64,000 nt of DNA, taken from G965212025 sp965212025. GTDB lineage: Bacteria > Pseudomonadota > Gammaproteobacteria > Poriferisulfidales > Oxydemutatoraceae. The stretch spans positions 62,001 to 126,000 of the forward strand of contig OZ243039.1 of assembly GCA_965212025.1 (NCBI GenBank), in the 5' to 3' direction. Every line of letters starts with the position of its first letter. The first letter of the stretch is position 1. Of the stretch, positions 8,811-18,319 are shown one piece after another. Both the position numbers and the translations under genes were made by a program. Under the pieces are notes generated by a model. It saw only the letters and a list, made by a program, of their open reading frames with translations. It did not search any database and was not told where the DNA came from.

Positions 8811-9515
8811 TCCAAACAATGCATGAGGACTGCCGAATACTTCGGCGATCAAGAAGGTATGGAAGTTTTTCCAGGAATCAATAAACATCATTCAGAAAAG
8901 TTTTTCAGAGACCATGACCTGACTTGGTCTTACCCGCGCCAGTGCATAAACCGAGAATTAATGGCATACGCAGAAATGGGGTGCTTTCCCTCGCATTATT
9001 TGCTCTGGAAAAAATGCGTCGAACTCGGTGAGCCCATCATGATTCTTGAAGATGACGCTGAGTTTCGTGCGCCAGTTCCAGCACTGAGGTTCCGGGAGTT
9101 CATTCACCTTGGTGAGCCGGTACTCCGCCGCCCTGGGAGGAAACATGTCCTATATAAACTGCCGCTGGAATTTCGTGATGTCTACTATCCCTTTAGATCC
9201 TCTTACGGTGCTTGGGCTTACGGAATTAGCCCAGAAGACGCAACCAAATTACTCAGGTCTGCACAAGAAGCGGCAGTTCGTCCGGCAGATAACTTCATTA
9301 CCCCCAGCAAAGTGCACATGCTGTTTTACCAACCTCAACCCCTTGAAACCAGCACACACTTTTCAGCGATCCGCCAAGCTCCCTGGGTAAGCTGCACCCA
9401 GTTGGATCTTCAACACCAATTCGGAGTTTTTTCACCTCTAGACTGGCTTTCTTCACTAGCACACAGACACTGGTTCAGAATAAAATATTCCAGCACTTCT
9501 TGTCTGTCTGGTTAG
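8811..9515 (+). pseudogene. Glycosyltransferase family 25, 5'-truncated copy D
   Basis: The homology to copy C/F starts abruptly at SKQCMRTAEYFG. About 110 N-terminal residues, including the first beta-strand motif KKYIVTLPDIPESLAGA, are lost. The rest is well kept: GCFPSHYLLWKKCVELGEPIMILEDDAEF, GAWAYGISPEDATKLL and ADNFITPSKVHMLFYQPQP. The open frame extends upstream to 8697 only by reading antisense through the capsule-transferase relic. The C-terminus carries about 40 extra unrelated residues after SAIRQAP. A folded active enzyme is unlikely, but the intact core could serve as donor sequence for recombination with copies C and F. Confidence 0.8.
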
Positions 9516-9675
9516 TAACTTCAAACTTGACCTAAGCTTGAAGCATTGCTTCGTTGTTCGCTACAGCGGCACAATAGGCTTGGAACTTTTCAGCCTGTCA
9601 CTGCGATCTGTGATAAAAAATGTCTTGTCCGGAAATCCTTGTTATCTGTTAAAATAACCATGGATAGCGTGCTCC

Positions 9676-9860
9676 CGGAATATTGGATTCCTGCCGAAAG
9701 CACAACGGAACCAGGAGCATTCCCGTTCAAAGTGGAAAGGATCAGCCATACCTTCAGAGGCAAAGACGGCAAGCTGTACGGGGTCGATGAGCCGCAGGAG
9801 AAGCCGAAAGGTCAGCCGAAAGGTCAGCCGAAAGTGAAGCCCACACGAAAACCATGCTGA
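9676..9860 (+). pseudogene. Short tail copy of the secreted beta-sandwich protein
   Basis: Matches the last about 60 codons of the gene at 3775-4524: YWIPAESTTEPGAFPFKVERISHTF, GVDEPQEKP and the terminal TRKPC. The Gln/Pro tail is shortened. The sequence upstream of 9676 is unrelated. The following spacer (9861-9985) is nearly the same as that before copy A, showing that tail, spacer and GT25 gene were duplicated together. Confidence 0.85.
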
Positions 9861-9985
9861 ACGATTCAACTGAAGACTGATGGTGTGTGTTGTGGGTAAG
9901 CCTGTTCCAACACAGAGACAGACAGCTTAAAATCGCGATCTAGTCTTCTTTTTCTTGAAGCTTTGTCAAAAAAACAGATTTAATA

Positions 9986-11008
9986 ATGGCAGAAACAAAT
10001 CCTGTCCTGAGGAAATTCCATTTCATTTTTTTTCTGCTCAGTTCGCTTTGGAAAATTCTGGCCGGGAAAAAAGAAGGTAACGGCATCTGCTTTGGTGGCG
10101 TCATGCGTGGAGCAAGAGTCGGGGACAAGTTGCTGCCCTACTACCACTCTCATCGAAGTGAGAATCCCCACAAAAATGGTCTTGTTTGGAGTTATCTTGG
10201 TGATATTCATTATTCTGCCAAGGGGTGGGAATTTAGAAAAGTTTTGCTGAAAGGATGGTGGCGCCTTCTCTCTTTTCGGACGCTAGTGAAACTGTTAATT
10301 ACCATAAAGGCTGGCGTTAAGATGATTTTACTCTATCAAAATTGGCTGACCCAGCGCAAAATCTGTCATTTGAAAAAGCTAAAAATTCACAGTAAGTACG
10401 TAATCTGCTTGACAGATGTTCCTGAATCGCTCGCCGGAGCCAAACGGTGCATTAACTCTGCCAAACGTTACGGAGAAGACAAGGGAATGGAAATATTTCC
10501 GGGAATCAGGAAGGAAGAGTCTCTGGCGTTTTTTCTGGAACGTGGCTTGACATTCACTTCAACCCCAAGGCACGAAGAACTTTATGATATCAGCGCAGAA
10601 ATGGGTTGCTTTGCCTCCCATTATCTTCTCTGGAAGAAATGCGTTGAGCTAGACGAGCCGATTATGATTTTAGAGGATGACGTGGAGTTTTGTGCACCTG
10701 TTCTTCCGCTCAGATTCAAGGAAATTGTTCACTTGGGGAAACCCTACTCACAATGGAATGCAGAAATAATGGCAGTTGTGCCAAATAAGTACCAGGAAGT
10801 CTGCTATCCATTTGGGCACCTTTTAGGAACATACGCCTACGGAATCACACCAGTGGCAGCACGTAAATTGATTGATGCAGTACATAAAACGGTAGCTAGG
10901 CCGGCTGACAGGTTCATAAGTTCAAGAACATCCGACATTCTTTTTTACCTCCCACATCCAATTACAACCAGTGACAAGCATTCTTCTATTTACAAAGTAC
11001 CATATTGA
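9986..11008 (+). CDS. Glycosyltransferase family 25 (LPS biosynthesis), intact copy
   Basis: A 340-residue predicted LPS glycosyltransferase, the intact counterpart of frameshifted copy A (4646-5649), with which it shares most of its DNA sequence. Motifs in order are FFLLSSLWKILAGKKEG at the N-terminus, KYVICLTDVPESLAGAKRCI opening the GT25 core, GCFASHYLLWKKCVELDEPIMILEDDVEF with the acidic catalytic triplet, and TYAYGITPVAARKLI near the C-terminus. The ATG at 9986 follows a T-rich spacer conserved before the other A/B-type copies; no strong Shine-Dalgarno is seen. The gene is monocistronic-looking, with about 80 bp to the next ORF. Confidence 0.9.
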   Translation: MAETNPVLRKFHFIFFLLSSLWKILAGKKEGNGICFGGVMRGARVGDKLLPYYHSHRSENPHKNGLVWSYLGDIHYSAKGWEFRKVLLKGWWRLLSFRTLVKLLITIKAGVKMILLYQNWLTQRKICHLKKLKIHSKYVICLTDVPESLAGAKRCINSAKRYGEDKGMEIFPGIRKEESLAFFLERGLTFTSTPRHEELYDISAEMGCFASHYLLWKKCVELDEPIMILEDDVEFCAPVLPLRFKEIVHLGKPYSQWNAEIMAVVPNKYQEVCYPFGHLLGTYAYGITPVAARKLIDAVHKTVARPADRFISSRTSDILFYLPHPITTSDKHSSIYKVPY

Positions 11009-11090
11009 GGGTTACCGGCAGCTTTTTTCAAATTGGAACTGCCGCGAGAAACCGAGAAAGTGTTGGCGTTAAGTAGCATACAACTACAGC

Positions 11091-11843
11091 ATGGTTAAAT
11101 TAACACTCACTCATCTGTTAGGGGGAATTATTAGTCTTCTCAAAAGATGTTATGTCATTTTAAGAGCAAAGCTAGAGCGGATTACACTATTGATGTTTTT
11201 CGATCCATATTGTGACTATTTAGTTAAGAAATCACTTAAATTGAACAAATCACTAGGCTTCAACGGTGAAATAAGTGGAAAAAGAGTTACAACTGACAGG
11301 TGCTGGGATACTTTGATTCATTTTGAAGAATCTACTGGTTGTTTTCTAGTTTCCAATATATCTGAAGCAACTGTTGCATTGATGTTTGGAACGGCGTATA
11401 ACCTCAGAAGGTGTATATATCTACGATCAGTTGTCAAACGCAAACTACCTTTTGTTATTGTAGAAGACGGCTTCATTCGTTCCGTAATGCCATTTAGTAC
11501 AAGGCTCTCCGGAACTCAACCAGACGAAAAGACTGACGGACTATCATACATCGTCGACCATAAAGGTGTATATATTGATGCAAAAATAATGGAGGCCGTA
11601 CCAAATAAGTGCCAAGAAGCCTACTATCCATTTAATTACTTTTTAGGTACTTACGCCTACGGAATCATGCCGCACGCAGCACAAAAACTCATCAATGCTA
11701 CGAATAAAATGGTGGTTAACACGGTTGACTTATTCATACACTCAAGAAGGAACGACATTCTTTGTTATCTCCCGCACCCAATCACGATTGGCACCGAGTA
11801 CTCCTCTATTCTTAAAAAAGATCTAAATGTTGAAGAAATTTAG
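11091..11843 (+). CDS. Chimeric ORF: capsule-transferase-like N-terminus fused to a GT25 C-terminus
   Basis: This 250-residue ORF is made of two unrelated parts. Residues 1 to about 163 have features of KpsC/LipA-type capsule polysaccharide transferases: FVIVEDGFIRSV, then LSYIVDHKGVYID. From AKIMEAVPNKCQEAYYPFNYFLGTYAYGIMPHAAQKL to the end it matches the C-terminal 85 residues of GT25 copies A and B, including the tail LNVEEI. The joint is near 11577-11586, where both parents plausibly share GATGCAAAA-like sequence. The fused protein lacks the GT25 EDD site and the rest of a capsule transferase, so catalysis is doubtful. The frame is perfectly open across the joint. No clear ribosome binding site precedes the ATG. 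Confidence 0.7.
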   Translation: MVKLTLTHLLGGIISLLKRCYVILRAKLERITLLMFFDPYCDYLVKKSLKLNKSLGFNGEISGKRVTTDRCWDTLIHFEESTGCFLVSNISEATVALMFGTAYNLRRCIYLRSVVKRKLPFVIVEDGFIRSVMPFSTRLSGTQPDEKTDGLSYIVDHKGVYIDAKIMEAVPNKCQEAYYPFNYFLGTYAYGIMPHAAQKLINATNKMVVNTVDLFIHSRRNDILCYLPHPITIGTEYSSILKKDLNVEEI

Positions 11844-12154
11844 TTGCTGTGAGACGTGTTCAAGAATCTGGAGTTCACTTCTCAAGCTGATAGCTGATAG
11901 CTCCTAATCCTATGCTATGAAAACAACAGATCCACTCATGAAAACCTTGCACTTGACAATGACGCCATGTGTGGTAGAGTTACGGGGTTGCTTGGTAACG
12001 TGAACCTGACTATCATCGACGAGAATGGTGATGATGTGCATTTGTCCGCATCTATTTCCACGACCGCTTCAACTTCAGCTGTAGTAACAACCACGTGAAT
12101 CAGGTAAGCCCAGCGGACAGCTAGGTAAAAAATCAATTGGTACAAATGAACTGA
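11844..12154. other. Gap with a decayed coding relic
   Basis: No intact gene is seen. Positions about 11920-12100 on the plus strand can be read as a coding-like stretch (DNDAMCGRVTGLLGN ... DDVHLSASIS) that then meets a stop. A more degraded version occurs at about 8195-8260, and a third at about 19200-19370. It is probably a relic of one further gene of this locus, whose identity I do not recognise. Confidence 0.45.
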
Positions 12155-13396
12155 ATGGAACGTGATGAAAAAAATCATGCAAGAAATGCGAATCATAGCC
12201 CTCCTCATAGTGAGGAAGTGCGCCACATAAAATTTGGACTTCAGATAAAAAACGACAGTGCGCAATGTTTTTTTTGTTCGCTGGGTAACACTAATCTGCA
12301 AGGAAACTTTGAAGCATATCTTTCTAGCGTTATTCTGCCTTGCATGAAGGAAGGCGGTGGCACATTGATCGCAGAGGGGGAAGTAAGTAAAAAATTCCTC
12401 TCTGGACTTAAAATTATTCAGGATATATACCACTCATGGTATACAGAGTTTGAACGGGTTACGGTCAAAGGCGAATCATCACGTGCCGGTGAGTCTCTGA
12501 AAAAGGAAAGGGTTGGAGCATTTTTTTCTGGAGGGCTGGATTCGTTTTACACACATCTAAAAAGACAAGATGAAATAACTGACCTAATTTTTATTCATGG
12601 TACAGATATAAGCTTTGATGACACAAAGCTCAGGGATACTGTATCCGCAAGAATCAATGAGATTGCTTTACACTTTGACAAAAATCTTATAGAGATAAAG
12701 ACTAACATAAATATATTTCTAAAGTCATACGGTCTGTCTTGGGGGATACAAGCGCATGGCGCTGCACTCGCCGCGGTCGCACACCTTTTATCATACAATT
12801 TCCGTAGAATTTATATTCCATCAACTCAAAGTTATGGGCAAATGATACCTTGGGCTTCCCACCCCCTATTAGATCCTCTTTGGAGTTCTGATTCTCTGGA
12901 ATTATTTCATGATGGAGCTGAGGCAACAAGGTTGGACAAAGTAGCTCAGATTTCAAAAAACGAAAAGGTGCTCAGTTGCCTTCGTGTATGCTACTCAAAC
13001 ATTAATTCCTGCTATAACTGTTCTAAATGTGAGAAGTGTGTACAAACCATGATTAGCCTAAAGACACACAATGCGATCGAACGGTGCGTAACCTTTAACA
13101 ATGAGATTTGCATCAAAGATGTCTACAAAATAGATTTCATCGATGGATTGCCTCAACGCATGTTTGCAGAAACTAATTTGATGGGACTTGAAAAAACACT
13201 AGGAAACAAAGAACTAAAAAGGGCACTGAGAAGAATATTGAACAGACCAAAATGGATAAGTAAAATCAAAAGAGTAAGAAGTAGGCTGAAAGCGGATTTA
13301 CTAAAGATACTAAGAGATACTCTACCTAACAGACCGGTTAATTATTTACGTTTAGTTCGTTCATGGCTCAATAATAAATTTCGCACTCACGCTTGA
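12155..13396 (+). CDS. PP-loop (adenine nucleotide alpha-hydrolase-like) protein with a Cys cluster
   Basis: A 413-residue predicted cytosolic ATP-pyrophosphatase-type enzyme. FFSGGLDSFYTH (residues 123-134) is the SGGxDS PP-loop that binds ATP in asparagine synthetase, QueC and tRNA-thiolation enzymes. A four-Cys cluster SCYNCSKCEKCVQTM (about 284-298) should bind zinc. The part before the PP-loop (YLSSVILPCM ... GEVSKKFLSGLKIIQDIYHSWY) fits a family of uncharacterised PP-loop proteins found beside surface-polysaccharide genes. Position just before a pyruvyl-transferase-family gene suggests a role in making or activating an unusual sugar or amide substituent. This is inferred from context only. 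The start codon is uncertain; later in-frame starts are possible. Confidence 0.75.
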   Translation: MERDEKNHARNANHSPPHSEEVRHIKFGLQIKNDSAQCFFCSLGNTNLQGNFEAYLSSVILPCMKEGGGTLIAEGEVSKKFLSGLKIIQDIYHSWYTEFERVTVKGESSRAGESLKKERVGAFFSGGLDSFYTHLKRQDEITDLIFIHGTDISFDDTKLRDTVSARINEIALHFDKNLIEIKTNINIFLKSYGLSWGIQAHGAALAAVAHLLSYNFRRIYIPSTQSYGQMIPWASHPLLDPLWSSDSLELFHDGAEATRLDKVAQISKNEKVLSCLRVCYSNINSCYNCSKCEKCVQTMISLKTHNAIERCVTFNNEICIKDVYKIDFIDGLPQRMFAETNLMGLEKTLGNKELKRALRRILNRPKWISKIKRVRSRLKADLLKILRDTLPNRPVNYLRLVRSWLNNKFRTHA

Positions 13397-13451
13397 TATA
13401 AATTGTGCAAGTCGAGAACCTGTACTATGCTGAATCTTTAGGAACATATTA

Positions 13452-14444
13452 ATGACAGATTTTAAATACGCTGTTCTCGGCTACAACAATTTGCACCATG
13501 GAATATACTATGTAGGAAACTATGGAGACGAAATTCAAAGTATTGCTGCGGAGCTTTGCCTGCCTAGAGTAGACACAATAATAGATCGTAATGTATTGAA
13601 CCAGTTTTCTAACCCTGTCAAGCACGTTCTGTTGATGAATGGCTTCTTTGGGTCTGGGATAGAAGGCACAGATGGTTTTCCTCCTTCAAAAAGTATCATC
13701 CCAATTTACTTCAGTTTCCATATTGAAAAGTCAGCTAGGGACTTTTACACTTCACATGAATGTCTTGAACATTTCAAGAAATGGGAGCCAATCGGTTGCA
13801 GAGACTGTGAAACAGCTGAGTTATTGGGAAGTAAAGGTATTGACACATTTTTTAGCAAATGTCTGACTTTAACTTTTGATAAAAGAACTGAATTACAAGG
13901 TAAAGGAAAATTATTTATTGTTGATGAAGGAGATATGCCAGTAAAAATACCTGAGTTTCTAATAAATTCGAATTTGGTGGAAAGGGTAACTCATACCGTA
14001 CGAGCTAAGCACAATGATTATCGAGATAATATGAAGGCGGCACAGAGTTTACTTGATCGCTATAAAAATGAAGCTGGCGCAGTTATTACCTCTAGATTGC
14101 ACTGTGCCCTACCTTGTATGGCAATGGGAGTACCAAGGATTTATGTGCCACCATTTAGTGTTGGAGGGCATGATGGTAGGGTTAAGCTTTATGCAGAAGT
14201 TGGTGGGACGCTATGCGACATAAGACCGTGTGCAATAATCTCCACTAATAAAGCGTTTAAGTACTTTCCCAAAATCTTAAGGCGGGTAGTACACAAAGCT
14301 GAAAGCATTTTGTTATCGCGAGAACGCCAAGCTTTTGAAAAAAGTTTTCATTGGCAGTTTGATACTGGTGAATGTGAGGATGAAAAAAGAGAGATTCGTG
14401 ACTCATTTAATGAACAACTTAAAAGGCAACTTGGTAAGCTATGA
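13452..14444 (+). CDS. Polysaccharide pyruvyl transferase family protein (copy 1)
   Basis: A 330-residue member of the PF04230-type family, which transfers pyruvate ketals (or, in some members, other groups) to sugars of surface polymers. Supporting motifs are NYGDEIQSIAAE at the N-terminus, WEPIGCRDCETAELLGSKGI, FSKCLTLTFDKR, and the C-terminal TSRLHCALPCMAMGVPRIYV, the usual nucleotide-binding end of this fold. It starts 55 bp after the PP-loop gene and is probably co-transcribed. A close paralogue is at 19522-20517. Whether phosphoenolpyruvate is really the donor cannot be read from sequence. Confidence 0.85.
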   Translation: MTDFKYAVLGYNNLHHGIYYVGNYGDEIQSIAAELCLPRVDTIIDRNVLNQFSNPVKHVLLMNGFFGSGIEGTDGFPPSKSIIPIYFSFHIEKSARDFYTSHECLEHFKKWEPIGCRDCETAELLGSKGIDTFFSKCLTLTFDKRTELQGKGKLFIVDEGDMPVKIPEFLINSNLVERVTHTVRAKHNDYRDNMKAAQSLLDRYKNEAGAVITSRLHCALPCMAMGVPRIYVPPFSVGGHDGRVKLYAEVGGTLCDIRPCAIISTNKAFKYFPKILRRVVHKAESILLSRERQAFEKSFHWQFDTGECEDEKREIRDSFNEQLKRQLGKL

Positions 14445-14943
14445 AATAACAGATAACAAAAAGTAATTCCTACAATTGTACTGGAAGTTGCCTGACTCAC
14501 CTAGTGACTTCCCTGGCACTAGGTGTCACATAAGATGAGCTTGTTTTAACGCTTCTTTTCAAAACCCTAAGCATATATCTAGACATACGGTAAAACATTA
14601 AAATGTAAGATTTCAATTTCTTAGGTAAACATAGTGCTATAATCAATGTTGAACACATACGAAAGTTAGGTTTCATACTATTCGAATCTGCCTCGTCAGT
14701 TTTCGACCTACCCCAAGCAAAAGCCAGGTTGTGGATAGGCTTTCAGGGGTTCCATTTTTATCCCGAATCACTCGCCCTGATGGCAACGACGCATAGCAAG
14801 CGTCGGTTAGCCGTTAAGGACTACCAAAGAGGAGAACAGGCATGGGCAGATAACAATTTCAAGTCGTACTGAAAATACTGTGTGGGATATTCGTAGCTCC
14901 AATTCTTGCCACAGGCGAAAGCGGAGTAAGAAATGTTTGTCTT
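14445..14943. other. Gap with a capsule-transferase tail relic and a dispersed repeat
   Basis: No intact gene. At about 14545-14670 the minus strand matches the 3' end of the relic at 8283-8531 (KSYILMFYRMSRYMLRVLKRS). Then 14688-14775 carries a repeat also found at 24985-25075. The remainder shows nothing recognisable. Confidence 0.55.
14688..14775. repeat. Dispersed about 90-bp repeat (copy 1)
   Basis: Begins TTCGAATCTGCCTCGTCAG and includes GGCTTTCAGGGGTTC. It is highly similar to 24988-25073, in each case lying next to a glycan-gene end. No transposase or clear terminal inverted repeats are seen. Confidence 0.7.
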
Positions 14944-16419
14944 TTAAGCTAGTGAGGCTTTAAACTTTCTTTTCAAAAACCTGAGTCCAAATTGCAGGTT
15001 ACGGTACAGCTTGGATATGTAAGGCCTAACTTTCTTGGCGAAAGGTGAAGCGGTGACCACCATTCGCAGTAAAGTCGGATCTGCTTTATCAAAGGCAGAT
15101 TTACATGACATTGGCAAATCCAAACCTTTTAATATTGTAAATGGATTACGCTTTAAATATTGTAAATTATTGATAGCGCTTGCAAAATCTTGCTTAAGTG
15201 TGTCGTCAGAAATAGTTGGTTTCGGGTGCACTTTCGAACACAAGTGTTTAAGCCATCTTTCCAGGAATTCAGGTTCTTTCATTAAAGAATCGGGTACCCA
15301 GTTTTGAGTCAAACGTCTGTAAATAAGAGCATCATATCGATAAGGCTGGAGTGCTCCACGAGTTGATAATTCATTTAACCCTTGAAGAGAGTTTGTGTCC
15401 GCTAACATGGAAAACTCTCCAGTACCTAAACCACAACAAGTCTTACCCATTAATGCAGCATGCCAGAATACTGAAGAAGATACAGTTATTACTGCATCAA
15501 CATAAGGAACAAAATAAGTGGATACATTCATTATCAAAGAAAAATCAGCCTCATAGATATAGTTCGGAAACCTGCAATTTAATTCATCGTTCATTTTTGT
15601 TGTAATCACAGGGTACCCGGGATGCTCAGTTACAATTAATCCTACATCAGTAGAGGTATTTTCCAAGACATCTGTCAGAAAGTGGTATTGGTTTTCATAC
15701 TCACAAAGCATGTCAAATGAGACATAACCGGACACATGTAAGGGTAGTAAGTGCAATCTACGATATTTTTTTTTCCACAGTCGGAGCTTTCTTTTGAAAG
15801 GGTTGATTCTGTTTAGGGCAGCGAAACTATTATGCCTGATAAGATCGACAACATCATTTTTAGTCCCAGTTTCATTATTGTTACGACCACTAGCCAAGCT
15901 GACGCTAAAGTCAGACCCAGAAAGGAATTTGCCACTTTCGAAGCGCCATGATGGTGGAAACGGCGTTCTAGAAAGGCCTCCCTCGTGAAAGTTAAGCAAG
16001 GGAGAATCCTTGAAAGCTGAAAGAAGATAAGGGGCATGATGATTAAATTGGAGAATAAGATCTGGCGGAGGTAAATCTCCATACTGGCCAATTATCTCAG
16101 CTGCTAGTGTTTTAACGAAGTCACTTTTCTGTGATTCGATATATAAAGCATTGCGTGTTTTATAAGTACAAACATTATTTGTATATTTTTCAGGATCCAA
16201 ACATATATTTTTCGTTATTTTTGAGTATGAATTTTGGTAATTAGTTTTCCAATAAGCATCATGAAATGGACCCAAAACAACTGAAAAACATAAATCTTTA
16301 CTTTCAAACAGGGTTCTAAAATATCTATTTATAACATTCACCCAGGCAGCTCTTTGAACTGAGTTCTTAGGTCGTTTTTCTGGAAAAGGACTGAGCGCAA
16401 GTAAGATATGTTTTACCAT
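14944..16419 (-). CDS. Capsular polysaccharide synthesis-like glycosyltransferase
   Basis: A 491-residue predicted cytoplasmic transferase. The C-terminal half reads like a capsule-synthesis (KpsC/KpsS type) nucleotide-sugar-binding domain: LIVTEHPGYPVITT, then YVDAVITVSSSVFWHAALMGKTCCGLGTGEF, a pattern of an Asp near SSxxxxxAxxxGK followed by LGxGxF. The N-terminal half (LLNFHEGGLSRTPFPPSWRFESG) is typical of uncharacterised proteins with this arrangement. It lies 43 bp downstream of the frameshifted methyltransferase on the same strand, so the two were probably an operon. Tail copies exist at 8283-8802 and 14545-14670. Family assignment is from motifs only; donor and acceptor are unknown. 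Confidence 0.6.
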   Translation of the reverse strand: MVKHILLALSPFPEKRPKNSVQRAAWVNVINRYFRTLFESKDLCFSVVLGPFHDAYWKTNYQNSYSKITKNICLDPEKYTNNVCTYKTRNALYIESQKSDFVKTLAAEIIGQYGDLPPPDLILQFNHHAPYLLSAFKDSPLLNFHEGGLSRTPFPPSWRFESGKFLSGSDFSVSLASGRNNNETGTKNDVVDLIRHNSFAALNRINPFKRKLRLWKKKYRRLHLLPLHVSGYVSFDMLCEYENQYHFLTDVLENTSTDVGLIVTEHPGYPVITTKMNDELNCRFPNYIYEADFSLIMNVSTYFVPYVDAVITVSSSVFWHAALMGKTCCGLGTGEFSMLADTNSLQGLNELSTRGALQPYRYDALIYRRLTQNWVPDSLMKEPEFLERWLKHLCSKVHPKPTISDDTLKQDFASAINNLQYLKRNPFTILKGLDLPMSCKSAFDKADPTLLRMVVTASPFAKKVRPYISKLYRNLQFGLRFLKRKFKASLA

Positions 16420-16462
16420 TACACAATATATTGCATACAGGCCTGAGTGGCATAAAGCTTAT

Positions 16463-17288
16463 TCAACGCTTCTGGGCAACAAAGTGAAAACCCAGATCAG
16501 GACATGCACGTAGGTCAATTGATCTGGGAAATGGTCTACAAAATTCCCAAAAATCAAAATTTACCTCTGCTTCAGGAAGAATTCTGAAACCATATTCCGA
16601 AAATTTGTTCACCCACCAAGTTTTGTCATAGACTGTAACATGGTGTATGTCGCTGTCACAAGTAGAGATAGAACCGATAAAAATGCCACCAACTTCAGAA
16701 TGTTTTTTTACATTAACAAAGAAAGTTTTCAAGCCATCTTCCGGAATATGTTCCAGCACTTCCCAGCAACTTATAACGTTAAAGCGGCTTGTCATCTTTT
16801 TAGTACAATCAAGAAGCTCAAACTTCTTCGTTATATCACAGCAAAAGAGGTTATCCGGTAAAGTTCGCCAATTTGCTCTCGCTAGGGTCCTTGAGATATC
16901 GTTGCCTTCCAGTCCCAATCGCAACATGTCCATTTAACGCAAACTCAAATACTAGGCCACCTCCAGCACACCCAAGATCTAAAAAGCTTAAGCTTTCACC
17001 ATATAATTGTCTGCATTTGTTGTAGAACCCATAGTTTCTGGTATTATCGTTAATAGTGCCTAAAGGGTCAGTGTGATCTAGGGAATCGTGCGCGACTGGG
17101 TACTCAGTGACAAGCTTGATATTTCTGTTATGGCGAATTGACTTTGCACCGGTCACCAAATCCACAAAATCGCGATAACACTGCTCCTGTGTTTCAGCCA
17201 AAGCTATGTTTTGGTTCCTAAGTTTAGACAAACTCCCACCCATCAAGCGGTCTATGGTGCGCCGTAGCAGCATTTTTAACTTTTTCAT
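16463..17288 (-). pseudogene. SAM-dependent methyltransferase, frameshifted copy
   Basis: Matches the intact gene at 22095-22934. The first frame (from 17288) gives MKKLKMLLRRTIDRLMGG ... SFLDLGCAGGGLVFEFALNGHVAIG and then derails. The second frame resumes as LEGNDISRTLARANWRTLPDN ... ISCWEVLEHIPEDGL. The lesion is a single extra C at 16914-16916 (CCC here, CC in the intact copy). DLGCAGGG is the SAM-binding motif I. One base change would restore the gene, so sequencing error or recent loss are both possible. Confidence 0.85.
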
Positions 17289-18319
17289 TGCAGTTTCATT
17301 GTCCTAATGTGCCTGATTTATAACTTGACCACGGTCAGCACATCCATGGATCAAATTGCTCCTGTCTTCAGAACCATGTTGGGCAGACGAACTGCTGCTG
17401 CCTCTCCAATCGTGACACACTAATGGTAGCTAAGCAAGAAAATTACCAATGAGCGCACGACAACAGACACCACAAACCTCTACCCGAAGCCAAAGGCTCA
17501 CCAAGCCTTTGGGAGCACAAAACGGTATGCCCATTAAATGTTCGATAATATCTGAGAATTTGGAGACAGTGTTGCGCATCCGGATTGGCTGAGTTTTGGG
17601 ATAAAAAAGCTGGCGGTTGAGCTTGCCATGATGTTGGATATTCGTTCAGAAAGCAGACAAAAGAGTAACACCTGTTCTGCAAACTGATGTCCTTTCAACT
17701 CTGCAGAAACCCAACGTCTGCGGCTTCATGGTACCAAGGTCGGGCCGTTTCTTCGGCAGGAACCAGAGGTTACAACCCCTACCCGGAAACCCATTCCCTG
17801 TGTTCATTCAATCGCAACATGGCAAATTGAGTGACCTGCCAGTGCACGAAGACGTACAACTGAATGGTGTTGCCTCTCCTGGAAACACATCAAGGTCAAG
17901 CCCAGTCAGGCCAAAGCTCGCAAGGTGCGGAAGGAAAGAACCGGCACAGCTGATTGAGCCGAACCCTTCAACTCTGGCAGGTACACCAAGATTATTCCAG
18001 CACTGCAAAAGTGACACCTGCCACCCGACAATAAAAAAGACGATTCACTGTGTGCCATCCCTCCGACCTAAACTGTTTTCAAACCCAAATCTGACTCAAA
18101 TTTCCACAGTTGCTGCGATTGAAGCAAAAACGGTATTGCAACGAAACACCTGGCTTTCAGATAAAAGAAGATACCTGTCACTTACCGCAGACTGAACCCC
18201 AAGCCAACCGCGTGCATAATAGATACACGCGAGGTCGTTGATCTTACAGTGGGCTTGCGTGGCTCCTTTTCTACTGCTGAGGCGAATAACATGCTTAAAT
18301 CCTGATAAGGTGTATTGAG
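17289..18319. pseudogene. Decayed family-2 glycosyltransferase relic and flanking junk
   Basis: No intact gene. The plus strand from about 17540 to 17960 is alignable with the intact GT2 gene at 30105-30863. Examples are GCGCATCCGGATTGGCTGAG, GCGGTTGAGCTTGCC, CCGTTTCTTCGGCAGGA, AATCGCAACATGGCAAATT and CAACTGAATGGTG. It has many frame changes and stops. The same relic recurs at 22940-23960. The final 300 bp (18000-18300) is also shared with that copy, but I do not recognise its origin. Confidence 0.7.
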
